64,000 bases of DNA from F23-B02 sp045601285 (GCA_045601285.1 JAZRZJ010000049.1:15015-79014), one strand, 5' to 3'; numbered from the stretch's first letter, positions 6,836 through 16,325 are shown. Notes: generated from the letters alone by a model not told the origin. Numbers and translations are program-made.

Positions 6836-7204
6836 ATGAAAATCACTTCCGTAAACGCTGCTCTGTTCCGTAACGATGAAACAGACATCGTCAACACCTA
6901 TGAAAAGGAATTGGATATGACTGTCAAGCATATGACGGTTTTCGGCGCAGATCTCGCCCCTCTTTCCGCCATGTTCACGCTGGGAAACAATAGCGGTGCC
7001 ACTATTGACGTAATTCAGTTCACCGGTGAAGACGTAAATGGTATGCGTGTAAACGTAGATCATTTTGAGGATGGATTTGCGGCATTCAAACGGCTTGGTT
7101 ACAAGACCGTCAACGGTCCTGCTCTTGCCGATTCCAAATTTACTGCGTTGCTTACTAAAGAGGGCTGCGCTCCCGTACTTCTTGTTCAGCACATCAGCAA
7201 GTAA
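6836..7204 (+). CDS. Small VOC-like protein of unknown function
   Basis: 122 residues, preceded by AAGGAG and a strong promoter at 6748-6776, so it is expressed as a single gene. The C-terminal half (MRVNVDHFEDGFAAFKRLGY, then TVNGPA, then a beta-like TALLTKEG segment) resembles the repeating beta-alpha-beta unit of glyoxalase/bleomycin-resistance (VOC) proteins. The metal-binding His and Glu are not clearly placed. I do not recognise a specific family member. It is followed directly by a dispersed repeat that carries a terminator. Confidence 0.6.
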   Translation: MKITSVNAALFRNDETDIVNTYEKELDMTVKHMTVFGADLAPLSAMFTLGNNSGATIDVIQFTGEDVNGMRVNVDHFEDGFAAFKRLGYKTVNGPALADSKFTALLTKEGCAPVLLVQHISK

Positions 7205-7241
7205 GCCACTTTTTTAATCGCATAGCTTTTACAGGCCGCTG

Positions 7242-7367
7242 CTAAGGGCGGCGCGCCATAGGGATTAATAGGTTTTGAGCGGCTCTTTTCCGCCCATACT
7301 TCATAAAAAATCCGACAATGCGTCAGCATTGCCGGATTTTTGTTATATTGTCTGGACGTAAAATTTC
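7242..7367 (+). repeat. Dispersed repeat (partial copy of the element at 51417-51729) with terminator
   Basis: It aligns in the same orientation with 51430-51556 over about 125 bases, including GCCATAGGGATTAATAGG, TTTTCCGCCCATACTTCA and TATATTGTCTGGACGTAAAA. Inside it, AAAAATCCGACAATGC and GCATTGCCGGATTTTT pair (7306-7341), giving a terminator for the preceding gene. Beyond 7368 the copies diverge, so this copy lacks the right end. In 7368-7588 I see no gene, only a short open minus-strand stretch of unclear meaning. Confidence 0.65.
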
Positions 7368-7588
7368 GGCTCTATGTCAATAGTTGTGGTAAAGCCTTTT
7401 TGTTTCACTGTGGGGTGCATGGGCTGCGATCAAATTTTGATGACAGCTTCATCAAGGAACTCGCTCATTGATAATTCCTTGAACCCATTTCTGTCCCCGG
7501 TATGTGTTGAGCTGTTAATACGATGAAATGATGCAAAGATAAAAGATATCAGATTTCAATTTAAAAGACTGTACTTTAACTGGTTCGA

Positions 7589-8548
7589 TTACTCAAAAAC
7601 ATGCAAACCCATTAAGTGTGAAATATGCTCCAATGCCTCAATGCCTGCTACACTATTGCCGTGTTTGTCTAATGCCGGTCCATAGGTTCCAAAGCCCATA
7701 TTATCAGCAGCGCATAAGATTCCGCCGCCGACGCCGCTCTTTGCCGGAAGTCCGACCCGCACGCCCCACTCTCCCGAGAAATCATACATTCCGCAAGTGA
7801 ACATTATGCTCTTGATCGTTCTAACATAGAAGGGGGCAATGAAATGCTTTTCAGTAAACGGATTCATCCCTCCGTTTGCAAGTACTATTCCAAGACCGGC
7901 TAAGGATCTTGCCGTTACGTTCAGAGAACACATCTTAAAGTAAAGATCTACCGTCTTTTCCGGATCCGCCATCAAAACGTCCTTGCTCTGCAGCAGATAA
8001 GCAATGGCTCGGTTTCTGTTACCGGTCTCAAATTCACTTTTATATACAGTTTCATTCAGGGTGATGTCTTCATCTATACAAATCTTCCTTGCGAACTCCA
8101 ACAGTTCCTCAAACTCGAACATATCCGCCAGAAGACTTGTCGTCTGTATGGCTCCCGCGTTGATGAACGGATTGAACGGCAGACTGCTCCTCGTATCCAG
8201 CTTCTGTATGGAATTGAATTCATCACCGGAGGGCTCCATCATAACATGAGAGAAGGTGTCTCTGTATCCGCGGTATTTCAATGACGCGGCAAGGGTGATG
8301 ACCTTGGAAATAGACTGAATAGAGAAGCGTGTTCTTGTATCTCCGACTTCAATGATTTCTCCATTGTTATTTATCATGCAGATCCCGAATGCATCACCGT
8401 CAGCCTTTGCGAGCTTCGGAATATAGTCAGCCGGTTTTCCCAGCTTGGTCGCTTCACATCCGTTCGTATATCCTTCCTGTATTATTTTCCTGAAATCATC
8501 AAGACTTCTGTCCGTCTTATAATTTCTCTCGAAGGTTTTAAAAGGCAT
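7589..8548 (-). CDS. glsA: Glutaminase A
   Basis: 319 residues, close to the usual 305-330. It converts glutamine to glutamate and ammonia in the cytoplasm. The serine-dependent beta-lactamase-like fold is shown by FSIQSISKV (the Ser-x-x-Lys motif), then SSLPFNPFINAGAI, FETGNRNRAIAYLL, and the C-terminal GEWGVRVGLPAKSGVGGGI that lines the active site. GAAAGG lies just before the ATG. It stands alone with its own terminator-rich flanks. The start agrees with the normal N-terminus. Confidence 0.93.
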   Translation of the reverse strand: MPFKTFERNYKTDRSLDDFRKIIQEGYTNGCEATKLGKPADYIPKLAKADGDAFGICMINNNGEIIEVGDTRTRFSIQSISKVITLAASLKYRGYRDTFSHVMMEPSGDEFNSIQKLDTRSSLPFNPFINAGAIQTTSLLADMFEFEELLEFARKICIDEDITLNETVYKSEFETGNRNRAIAYLLQSKDVLMADPEKTVDLYFKMCSLNVTARSLAGLGIVLANGGMNPFTEKHFIAPFYVRTIKSIMFTCGMYDFSGEWGVRVGLPAKSGVGGGILCAADNMGFGTYGPALDKHGNSVAGIEALEHISHLMGLHVFE

Positions 8549-8754
8549 TTCGTTTTCCTTTCGTTTATGATTGCTATACGATCTTTTTTTATGTGTTGTA
8601 TCTGATTGTACAATAAAACGTGGAAAAAGGCTACTGCTTTTTCCGTTTTTTCAAATTGACCTATGTAAACTGGTGTGTATGAAAAATTAAAAGGTTAGGC
8701 AGAGTGGGTTCACTTTTTCCGGCGGCAGCGGTTGCCCGGAAACCCAGAAAACAA

Positions 8755-8802
8755 AAAAGCGAGGTCGGTAGGTTCGCATTTGAACCCGCTAACCTCGCTT
8801 TT
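8755..8802. terminator. Large bulged hairpin in the glsA/LRR gene gap
   Basis: AAAAGCGAGGT (8755-8765) pairs with ACCTCGCTTTT (8792-8802), and inside it GGTTC pairs with GAACC. T-rich ends on both strands would allow termination in either direction. It lies in the 530-base interval 8549-9080, which otherwise holds the glsA upstream region (TACAAT-like -10 on the minus strand) and AT-rich sequence with no gene I can support. Confidence 0.45.
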
Positions 8803-9018
8803 GGCTTTATATCAAGGGATTTTCATAGGGTAAAATTAAAAAGGTATATAGTTGCTACTCATTCTTTTAGATTAGGGCATTAATTTTAATTCTATACTTA
8901 AAAAAGTTGGTATTTACTGAGCATATTTCGAGTAAAGTATTCGAGCTAGTGTAATTACATACCTGAAAACAACTCCTCGAAAATGCACCATATACAATTA
9001 TGTTTTTACTAGAAATAG

Positions 9019-9056
9019 ATAAGGCCGGAGCTCTGCTCCGACCTTATTCTTGATAT
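9019..9056. terminator. Hairpin downstream of the LRR surface protein gene
   Basis: ATAAGG-CGGAGC and GCTCCG-CCTTAT (9019-9047) form a long stem with one mismatch, 30-60 bases beyond the stop of the minus-strand gene at 9081. The T run is poor on both strands. Confidence 0.5.
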
Positions 9057-9080
9057 TTGATTTTGTTCTACGAAAAGCTC

Positions 9081-12000
9081 TTATGCCAGGTCTCTGTACA
9101 TGAACAGCACAACTGCCCAGCGTGTGCATGCCGCGTTGGGGCGGAAGGTGTTGTCCTCATAGCCTGTGGTAATGCCCTTTTCCACTGCCCATGCAACTGC
9201 CTGCTGATAGGGTGTCGCAATGCTTGCTGCGTCCTTGAATCCGTTAATGCTGCCTGTGGTTTCAGGCTGCCCTTCGTATCGCCAGAGGAAGGTTACAAAC
9301 TGCGCTCTTGTTACGGGATCGTTGGGACGGAAGGTGCCGTCATTGAAGCCTGCAGTAATTCCCCTCTCAACTGCCCAGGCAACCGCCTTTTGGAATGGTG
9401 TTGCGATGCTTGCCGCATCCTTGAAGATACTTGTGTCACCCGTAGGTTCGGGGCAACCTTCCGCACGCCACAGGAAGGTTACTACCTGCGCTCTGGTACA
9501 GGGATTGCCGGGGCGGAACTCGGTTGCGGTGAAGCCGCCTGTTATCTGCTGCGGCTCGTGGTAGTATGCCCAGAGGATAGCATCGTAATATACGCTGCCT
9601 TCCTGAACATCAACAAATGGATTTGACAACTTGAATACTGCGCTTATATCAAAATTCTCGTTGGGAACAGTCAGTGCAGTGCTTACGCTGTTTATGTCAT
9701 CAAGCATACCATCATCACTGCATACCCAATGGTCAAATTTCATTCCCTTAGGTGCTATCGCTGTAACGGTAATAACATTGCCGGTATTGAAAGAACTGTT
9801 TACAAATATGCCTTCCTTGCTCTCAAAGTAACCGCCTTCAATCTTGCCGTCTACAGTTTTGGAGTTTGTACTTGCACTGTCATAGTCCGGCTGGATGGTC
9901 TCACTTCCGTTAGTGATTACACCACTGCCGGTTTCTGTTGAGAATGCAGTACCGCTGCTGACCGGAACATCATTGAAGTTTAAGATTCTGCTGACTTCAT
10001 CACCGTCATATTCTTCAGCGATTATATTCATAGTGCCGTTGTCATATCCCTCGCAAACAATTCTGCAATCAGCGTCATCATAAATAGAGATTGTTTTTTC
10101 ATCGCCCTTTAAAACTGCTACAACATTGCCTTCGGCATAGACATTGCCATCTTCAATATATGCAACAAGATTATTCTCGTTGTCGTATACATACACATTA
10201 ACTGGGCAGGCAATATGATATTTTTCTCTCATAGACGATAATATATCATCTGTTCTCGTTCTATATTTTTCAAATAACCCGCTTTCCGGGAAGTCATCAT
10301 CCAGACTGTAAACCCAAGCGGTTTCTGTCAATGTCTGGTGGTCTTTCAAAACAGATTTCAGAGTATCAATTTCAGATTTTACTTCACTGTAATCTGCCTT
10401 TCCAAACGCCTGCAAAATCTGGTTAAATACAGCTTTGTCCGAAGTATCACAAAACGCATACGCAGCATCGCAATCTTCATATGCAAAGCCGAAGCTCAGC
10501 TTTACTGAATCAAGATAAGCTTTTGCATTGTCTACGGTATTTTTTGACAAATAGTCGCTTCTCAGATTTCCGACCGTGACCGCGGCAAGCTGCTCACACT
10601 CCATTGTCGCAAACATTTTAAAATAGTTTTCAACAAGATCGTCAGTTGATAAAAGCTGGTTGCATACAAATTTTCCAGCATGGTATGCAGCGTATATAGC
10701 TGCAACAGCTGGGTGGGCAACTTTTACAGAGTCCATAACCGAATCCCACAGTGCGCCTGTAAGTTCTTTCATGGTATACCGCAGAACTCCGTTTACTCCT
10801 ACATTCATCATAATGTCAAATGTAAGGGCGTTTTCTCCGGTATTAAGTACGTCAACACAGTCTTTCAGTGCAAGTCTGAGTGGCAAATCGGCATTATTCT
10901 CACATGCCACTTCATACATTTCCCTAACTACTTCTTTCATCGAGTTTTCGAGTTGAAGCAAATTGAAATATGCAGCAATTTTTTCGCAGTAATCTGTCAA
11001 TAGCGTAGCGCCGTCAGCAATATCATCCATTAAGCTAAAGAATTTATCCGTATCAGAAAACTCCGGCGCATTCTTTTTAAGATTCTCTTTTACCTGGTCA
11101 TTTAGCTCGTTTAGCTGCTTTGCCGTCAAATCGTCAAGTTTTAGATTATCCAAGCTACTAATATTGAATTCTGTTTTTATAGTGTTGGCAAATATACCCC
11201 AATATTCTTTGGCATCAGTTTCCGTTTTCAAAATCATTCGCGGAATCTCAAATTCCGTAGAACTCTGCAGGGCCTTCAGAATTATTGCGCTGAACATATC
11301 CTTTTCTTCCAGGCCGCTTTCCCAAAGATTGCTCGGATCATCGATGCTTTCAACTGTAGTAGTTAAAGCTTTCCATGCTTCAGCTGAGCTTCTGAAACCC
11401 GATTCCTCCAAAGCCCGTGCCATGATTTCACAAGGCATATCCGCAAGTAATGTATTGTATGATTTTGCTTCAATGCTGTCAGGATTTGTCATTCTGTCCG
11501 CACGGTAGGTGTATTCGTTGAATGAATCAGCAATACCTTCTCCGTTATAGTGGATATTTGCGTTCAGCAGATCGTCGTTCCAATCCTCGATGCTGATTGC
11601 ATTCCACTGATCTTCGTTTCCACCATAATATACATCAGCAAGGCTATCGCATTCATTAAAAGCATATACATCGATACTGGTTACACTGCTTGGAATAACC
11701 ACATGAGTAAGCCCCCTGCATTTGTCAAATGTTTGCCAGCAGATGCTCGTTACACCATCAGGTATAGTAATGCTCTTGAGACTGCTGCAGCCACAGAATG
11801 CAAGCTCTCCGATATTTGTTACGCTATCCGAAATAGTCACACGCCTAAGCTTGCTGCAGTTAAGAAAAGCATCATTTGCAATTATTCTCGTGTCAGCACT
11901 AATATCTGCAGTCTGTATATCGTTCCTTGCTTTAATCAGGCAATCTCCAATATACAGTATACCGTCTTTCCAATTACCTTCGTTATTATAAATCGCCGTA

Positions 12001-13250
12001 TCAGCGAAAGCATCTGCATCGATACTCGTTACACTTTTGGGAATTGTTATGCTTTCGAGCCTGTCGCAGTACTGAAATGCTTGATTTCCGATGCTCGTCA
12101 CACCGTTAGGAATAGTAACACTCGTGAGACTTTCACAAGCGTAGAATAACGCGCCTTCAATACTAGTTACACCGTGAGGAATAACCATTTTAGCAATCCC
12201 ATCACATCCACAAAAAGCACCATATCCTATGTTCGTTACGCTGTCAGGAATAGTGATGCCTGTAAGAAAGAAGCAATCCTCAAAAGCATTGTCGCTGATG
12301 CTTGTGACACTGCTGGGTATACTATAATCACCATTTTTTGTACTAACGCAGAAAATTAGTTCTGTTTTGTCTTTATTAAAAAGGACTCCGTCAGAAGAAG
12401 AATAATACCTGTTTGTGCCACTGACATTGATTTCTTTGAGGCTATAGCATTTAGGAAATGCACAATATCCTATGTTCGTTACGCTGTCCGGTACCGTAAT
12501 GCTTGTAAGGCAAGTGCAGCTCTCGAATGCGTAATCGCCGATGCTATTAATGCTGTTTGGTATGCTTACACTGGCAAGACTGTTGCATCCGCAGAATGCA
12601 CGGTCGGCAATCGTCTTTGTGCCTGCTCTGATGTCCGCGGTTGTAATGCTGGTTTTTGCTTTAATCAAACAATTTCCGATATACAGGATTTCATTTTTCC
12701 AGTTGGATAAATCATTATAATAATCTGTTTCATAAAAGGCATCTTTGCCGATAGCGGTAACGCTGTTGCCGATGCTTATATTTGAGAGACTGCTGCATTG
12801 TGAGAATGCTTCTTCGCCGATGCTATTAACACTGTCCGGAATAACAACGTGGATGAGTCCAGTGCATTTACAGAATGCATTGTCGTGAATGACGGTCACA
12901 CTAGTACCGATAGTAACATCGGTAAGATTACTGCACCCGTAGAATGCATATCTCCCGATGCTGCTTACACCGCTGTTTATAACAACACTTTTGATTGATT
13001 CACGGTAATTATCCCAAGGGGCATCAGTCATCACGCGGCCATAATTGTTACTATCAGAATGAGTAAAATAATTCATTGCTCCGATACCGCTTACGGTGAG
13101 TGTGCCTCTACTGTCAAGTGTCCAAATAAGGTTATCGCCTTCTGCACCGCAGTAGCCACTGTCGACAACATCTGCAGCAAATGCATATACTGGCAGTAAT
13201 GTAAAAACCATGCAGATCGCGAGCGCAAGGCTCAATAAGCGTTTTTTCAT
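9081..13250 (-). CDS. Secreted leucine-rich-repeat (BspA-like) protein with C-terminal S-layer homology domains
   Basis: 1389 residues, preceded by GAAGGGG. Residues 1-26 are a signal peptide (MKKRLLSLALAICMVFTLLP, then cleavage near AFAA). From about 60 to 570 there are many LRR_5/BspA units of the type SVTSIGDYAFESC, with two inserted NWKDGILYIGNCLIKA-type variants. Residues ~600-1050 are mostly helical with no family I recognise. A bacterial-repeat module near 1160-1200 (KGMKFDHWVCSDDG) is followed by three SLH repeats from about 1205 to the end (FRPGNPCTRAQVVTFLWR, FRPNDPVTRAQFVTFLWR, FRPNAACTRWAVVLFMYR). SLH domains bind secondary cell-wall polymers, so the protein is displayed on the surface. 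Adhesion is inferred from BspA relatives. Confidence 0.9.
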   Translation of the reverse strand: MKKRLLSLALAICMVFTLLPVYAFAADVVDSGYCGAEGDNLIWTLDSRGTLTVSGIGAMNYFTHSDSNNYGRVMTDAPWDNYRESIKSVVINSGVSSIGRYAFYGCSNLTDVTIGTSVTVIHDNAFCKCTGLIHVVIPDSVNSIGEEAFSQCSSLSNISIGNSVTAIGKDAFYETDYYNDLSNWKNEILYIGNCLIKAKTSITTADIRAGTKTIADRAFCGCNSLASVSIPNSINSIGDYAFESCTCLTSITVPDSVTNIGYCAFPKCYSLKEINVSGTNRYYSSSDGVLFNKDKTELIFCVSTKNGDYSIPSSVTSISDNAFEDCFFLTGITIPDSVTNIGYGAFCGCDGIAKMVIPHGVTSIEGALFYACESLTSVTIPNGVTSIGNQAFQYCDRLESITIPKSVTSIDADAFADTAIYNNEGNWKDGILYIGDCLIKARNDIQTADISADTRIIANDAFLNCSKLRRVTISDSVTNIGELAFCGCSSLKSITIPDGVTSICWQTFDKCRGLTHVVIPSSVTSIDVYAFNECDSLADVYYGGNEDQWNAISIEDWNDDLLNANIHYNGEGIADSFNEYTYRADRMTNPDSIEAKSYNTLLADMPCEIMARALEESGFRSSAEAWKALTTTVESIDDPSNLWESGLEEKDMFSAIILKALQSSTEFEIPRMILKTETDAKEYWGIFANTIKTEFNISSLDNLKLDDLTAKQLNELNDQVKENLKKNAPEFSDTDKFFSLMDDIADGATLLTDYCEKIAAYFNLLQLENSMKEVVREMYEVACENNADLPLRLALKDCVDVLNTGENALTFDIMMNVGVNGVLRYTMKELTGALWDSVMDSVKVAHPAVAAIYAAYHAGKFVCNQLLSTDDLVENYFKMFATMECEQLAAVTVGNLRSDYLSKNTVDNAKAYLDSVKLSFGFAYEDCDAAYAFCDTSDKAVFNQILQAFGKADYSEVKSEIDTLKSVLKDHQTLTETAWVYSLDDDFPESGLFEKYRTRTDDILSSMREKYHIACPVNVYVYDNENNLVAYIEDGNVYAEGNVVAVLKGDEKTISIYDDADCRIVCEGYDNGTMNIIAEEYDGDEVSRILNFNDVPVSSGTAFSTETGSGVITNGSETIQPDYDSASTNSKTVDGKIEGGYFESKEGIFVNSSFNTGNVITVTAIAPKGMKFDHWVCSDDGMLDDINSVSTALTVPNENFDISAVFKLSNPFVDVQEGSVYYDAILWAYYHEPQQITGGFTATEFRPGNPCTRAQVVTFLWRAEGCPEPTGDTSIFKDAASIATPFQKAVAWAVERGITAGFNDGTFRPNDPVTRAQFVTFLWRYEGQPETTGSINGFKDAASIATPYQQAVAWAVEKGITTGYEDNTFRPNAACTRWAVVLFMYRDLA

Positions 13251-13272
13251 ACTGATACCCCTTCAAAATGTT

Positions 13273-13294
13273 TGATGGTTAAATTGTACCATCA
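13273..13294. promoter_or_regulatory. Dyad overlapping the -10 of the LRR surface protein gene
   Basis: TGATGGT (13273-13279) and ACCATCA (13288-13294) are perfect complements. The minus-strand -10 candidate TACAAT (13283-13288) falls between and overlaps them, 30-40 bases before the ATG. Occupation would block the promoter, so this is a candidate operator. The -35 is weak. Confidence 0.4.
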
Positions 13295-13390
13295 TTTGCC
13301 ACAATCAGTCTATTGCCCTTTTATATAAAAATGGTGCGGCGATACTGACAAAATGAACATAGCCGAGATATCGAGATATGTAAATATAAT

Positions 13391-13418
13391 AAAGAGGCAC
13401 CAAATGGCGCCTCTTTTT
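13391..13418 (+). terminator. Hairpin with T run in the tRNA-LRR gap
   Basis: AAAGAGGC (13391-13398) pairs with GCCTCTTT (13409-13416), followed by TTTTT on the plus strand. On the minus strand it could end read-through from the tRNA gene. The rest of 13295-13530 contains no gene I can support. Confidence 0.5.
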
Positions 13419-13530
13419 ACTTGCTAATGGATTCCCAGATTGTCTGTGTTAGAAATGTGTTAGAAAACGACCTGTTTTTACCCTTATTTGCAAGCACAAA
13501 ATATGGGCAAAACAAGCAGATAAAAGAAAA

Positions 13531-13556
13531 AAGCCTTGATAAACAAGGCTTTTTCT
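13531..13556 (-). terminator. Terminator of tRNA-Leu
   Basis: On the minus strand AAGCCTTG and CAAGGCTT pair around a TTTAT loop, followed by TTTTTTC. It begins immediately after the encoded CCA end. Confidence 0.75.
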
Positions 13557-13644
13557 TGGTGCGCGAGGCGGGACTTGAACCCGCACGCCCGGAGTGAGCA
13601 CTAGAACCTGAATCTAGCGAGTCTGCCAATTCCACCACTCGCGC
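13557..13644 (-). tRNA. tRNA-Leu (CAG anticodon)
   Basis: 88 bases on the minus strand. The acceptor stem GCGCGAG pairs with CTCGCGC, the discriminator A is followed by an encoded CCA, the anticodon stem CTAGA/TCTAG encloses loop TTCAGGT (anticodon CAG), and the T-arm is GCGGG-TTCAAGT-CCCGC. A long variable arm (GTGCTCACTCCGGGCGT region) is as expected for tRNA-Leu. Confidence 0.95.
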
Positions 13645-13661
13645 ATATTTGGTGCTTGATT

Positions 13662-13690
13662 ATAATAGCACCCCGTGTCTTTCTTGTCAA
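13662..13690 (-). promoter_or_regulatory. Promoter of tRNA-Leu
   Basis: On the minus strand TTGACA (13690-13685) and TATTAT (13667-13662) are 17 bases apart, ending 17 bases before the tRNA. Confidence 0.8.
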
Positions 13691-13781
13691 GCCAAAACTT
13701 TTTCATTGCCTTTATTTTTGTGTTTCTATTTCACAATATAAATGATATAATAGCAAGCAGCAATGTATCGGAGGTTTTAAT

Positions 13782-14588
13782 ATGAACAGAGTATGGCTCA
13801 AGCGTCAGGCAAAGGACATTATTTCCAACACCAAGCCGCACCCGCTGGTTACTTCCGCAATATATATCCTGCTGCTTCTTCTCATTTCCATGCTGCTTTC
13901 AAGCATTATCGGCAGTTATATTCAGAATGACACGCTTAATTCAATAGGCGATATTTTTGAAAAATACGGCGCTGCAGCGCGAAATCCCGATTTTATCAAC
14001 AGCTCCGATTTCTATTCCATGTTTGAAGAGCTTGAGGACAGCGCCAACGAGCTTTACGGGCAGTTCAGAAGCTTTCTTACTTCTCCATTGAGCGTCACGC
14101 TGTACCTTGCGCTTCTGCTGATGAACTTCATAATAAACATCGGCTTCACGATTTTTTCGCTCAACGTGGCAAGCGGCAGAGAATCAAGCCCCTGGAATCT
14201 GCTTGACGGCTTCGGCGTTTTTTTCCGCGCTGTCTGGCTCGGTATTCTCATGTCGGTATTCATTTCACTCTGGACCTGCCTGTTCGTCATTCCGGGAATT
14301 ATCGCCATTTACCGATATCGCATGGCTATTTATCTCTTACTTGAAAAGCCCGAGCTTTCCGCATACGAGTGCATCAGGGAAAGCTCAAGAATGATGAGAG
14401 ATCACAAGTGGGAGCTGTTCGTGATTGACCTGAGCTTTATTCTCTGGGATTTTGCAAGCACACTCCCCGTTCTCGGCTATGCCGTGAAAATTCTATACGA
14501 GCCCTTCCGCGCTGTTACAAACGCACTGTTTTTCAAACAGCGTTATGCGGAAGCTTATCAGTCTCCGAACCCCGAACCGCAGATTTGA
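13782..14588 (+). CDS. DUF975 family integral membrane protein
   Basis: 268 residues with about five membrane segments (for example AIYILLLLLISMLLSSIIGS near 27-46). The conserved block GIIAIYRYRMAIYLLLEKPE followed by ARG-like ECIRESSRMMRDHKWELFVIDLSF is the signature of DUF975, a family of uncharacterised Firmicutes membrane proteins. GGAGG stands seven bases before the ATG, and TATAAT at 13745-13750 is a possible -10. It is a single gene followed by a terminator. No function is assigned. Confidence 0.85.
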   Translation: MNRVWLKRQAKDIISNTKPHPLVTSAIYILLLLLISMLLSSIIGSYIQNDTLNSIGDIFEKYGAAARNPDFINSSDFYSMFEELEDSANELYGQFRSFLTSPLSVTLYLALLLMNFIINIGFTIFSLNVASGRESSPWNLLDGFGVFFRAVWLGILMSVFISLWTCLFVIPGIIAIYRYRMAIYLLLEKPELSAYECIRESSRMMRDHKWELFVIDLSFILWDFASTLPVLGYAVKILYEPFRAVTNALFFKQRYAEAYQSPNPEPQI

Positions 14589-14597
14589 AACACATAT

Positions 14598-14638
14598 AGC
14601 AAAACCCCGAAAGCAAGGCTTCCTCGGTTTTGCTATGT
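14598..14638. terminator. Bidirectional terminator between the DUF975 gene and nifU
   Basis: ATAGCAAAACC and GGTTTTGCTAT form a stem around an imperfect GC-rich interior. It serves the two convergent genes. Confidence 0.65.
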
Positions 14639-14645
14639 TTTTACA

Positions 14646-15083
14646 TCAGTCCTCGCAGTGCTCGCAGTCGTGAATCTGAGCGAACTTCTCGGGGTCATAC
14701 TCGATGCCGTTCTTGTCATAGTAGTCCTTGACAGCAGCCTTTACAGCCTCTTCTGCCAGAACGGAGCAGTGGATCTTGTGGGTGGGCAGTCCGTCGAGCG
14801 CCTCAACAACTGCCTTGTTGGAAAGCTCCATTGCCTCGTCAAGAGACTTGCCCATGATGAGCTCGGTTGCCATGGAGCTGGTGGCGATTGCGCTGCCGCA
14901 GCCGAAGGTGTTGAACTTGCAGTCGGTTACGATGCCGTCTTCGACCTTCAGGTACATCTTCATGATGTCGCCGCACTTTGCGTTGCCGACTTCGCCGATG
15001 CCGACGTTCTGTGCGTCTTCAATCTTACCTACATTGCGGGGATTCTGGAAATGATCCATAACTTTATCGGAATAGAGTGCCAT
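14646..15083 (-). CDS. Iron-sulfur cluster scaffold NifU/IscU-type
   Basis: 145 residues, a compact IscU fold. The cluster ligands are in place: Cys37 with Asp39 (NAKCGD), Cys62 (FGCGSA) and Cys106 (HKIHCSVLA). The protein holds a nascent [2Fe-2S]/[4Fe-4S] cluster with sulfur from the desulfurase encoded 29 bases upstream. The C-terminus is Cys- and acid-rich (HDCEHCED). A GGAGG-type site precedes the ATG. It is the last gene of the iscR-nifS-nifU group, a typical clostridial arrangement without iscA, hscA or ferredoxin. Confidence 0.93.
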   Translation of the reverse strand: MALYSDKVMDHFQNPRNVGKIEDAQNVGIGEVGNAKCGDIMKMYLKVEDGIVTDCKFNTFGCGSAIATSSMATELIMGKSLDEAMELSNKAVVEALDGLPTHKIHCSVLAEEAVKAAVKDYYDKNGIEYDPEKFAQIHDCEHCED

Positions 15084-15112
15084 AATAATTTCCTCCTAAT
15101 TGTTTATTTATA

Positions 15113-16300
15113 TCAGATAAGGTGTTTGCGCTTGCCGTTTTCCAGGTCTTCCCACACGGGAGAGATGCTGCGGAGGTAAGCGACTACTTCGGGAACGACC
15201 TTGATGATGTGGTCGATTTCTTCCATGGTGTTGTACTCGCCGATGGAAAGTCTCAGAGAGCCGTGGGCAACCTCGTGGGGCAGACCGATGGAGAGCAGAA
15301 CGTGGCTGGGGTCAAGGGAGCCGCTGGTGCAGGCAGAGCCGGAAGATGCGCAGACGCCCTTTGCGTCCAGCAGGAGCAGGAGACTTTCGCCCTCAATGCC
15401 CTCAAAGCACATATTTACGGTGCCGGGAACGTGATGCTCAAGGGAGCCGTTTATCTTGGAATGGGGAATCTTGCTCAGCTCGGCAAACAGCTTGTCACGC
15501 ATGGGGATAATCTTTGCGGTGTTCTCCTCCATGTGCTCAACGCTTTCCTTCAGTGCTGCCGCCAGAGCGACGATACCGGGGATATTCTCTGTGCCTGCGC
15601 GCTTGCCGCGTTCCTGCTGACCGCCTTCAATAATATTGAAAAGGGGCAGGCCGCGCTTTGCGTACAGAACGCCGACACCCTTGGGTGCGTGGAACTTGTG
15701 GCCGGACATGGACAGAAGGTCAATGCCCATTTCCTTTACGTTTACGGGAACATGGCCCATTGCCTGAACAGCGTCGGTGTGGAAGGGAATGCCATGTGCG
15801 TGGCAAACCTCGCTGATTTCCTTGACGGGCTGCATGGTGCCGATTTCGTTATTTGCGAACATGATAGTGACCAGTGCGGTGTCGGGGCGGATTGCCGCCT
15901 CCAGATCCTCGATGCGAACAACGCCGTCCTCATGGACATCAAGAAGAGTTACCTCGTAGCCCTGCTTTTCAAGAGCCTTGAGGGTGTGCAGAACTGCGTG
16001 ATGCTCAAACTTGGTGGAGATGAGGTGCTTCTTGCCCTTCAGTGCGCCAAGCTTTGCCATGGAAACGATAGCCTGGTTATCTGCCTCGCTTCCGCCGGAG
16101 GTGAAGTAAATCTCTCTTGCCTCTGCGCCGATGATGTCGGCAACGGTCTGGCGTGCCTCGTCAAGAGCTTCCTTTGCATTCTGGGCGAAGGAATAGAGGC
16201 TGGAGGGGTTGCCGTAGTTCTGGGTGAGGTAGGGCAGCATTGCGTCAACAGCAGCTTTGCTGACTGCGGTGGTAGCTGCATTATCTGCGTATACGAACAT
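15113..16300 (-). CDS. nifS: Cysteine desulfurase NifS/IscS family
   Basis: 395 residues, the normal length. PLP-dependent removal of sulfur from cysteine for Fe-S assembly. Visible motifs are YADNAATTAVS at the N-terminus, the PLP-lysine segment SMSGHKFHAPKG, GGGQQERGKRAGTENIPG-like loop (GGQQERGKRAGTEN), and the mobile active-site loop CASSGSACTSGSLDPSHVL carrying the catalytic Cys. It has its own promoter and operator (16326-16375) and is followed by nifU. Confidence 0.95.
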   Translation of the reverse strand: MFVYADNAATTAVSKAAVDAMLPYLTQNYGNPSSLYSFAQNAKEALDEARQTVADIIGAEAREIYFTSGGSEADNQAIVSMAKLGALKGKKHLISTKFEHHAVLHTLKALEKQGYEVTLLDVHEDGVVRIEDLEAAIRPDTALVTIMFANNEIGTMQPVKEISEVCHAHGIPFHTDAVQAMGHVPVNVKEMGIDLLSMSGHKFHAPKGVGVLYAKRGLPLFNIIEGGQQERGKRAGTENIPGIVALAAALKESVEHMEENTAKIIPMRDKLFAELSKIPHSKINGSLEHHVPGTVNMCFEGIEGESLLLLLDAKGVCASSGSACTSGSLDPSHVLLSIGLPHEVAHGSLRLSIGEYNTMEEIDHIIKVVPEVVAYLRSISPVWEDLENGKRKHLI

Positions 16301-16325
16301 ATTTTCAAATCCTTTCGATTTTTAT

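Noticed and set aside
7373..7588. Transposase remnant after the dispersed repeat
   Set aside because: A short minus-strand open stretch ending KELSMSEFLDEAVIKI is present, but I cannot match it to any family, so no call is made.
13417..13638. Minus-strand open frame of 73 codons
   Set aside because: It is the tRNA-Leu gene and its terminator read as protein.
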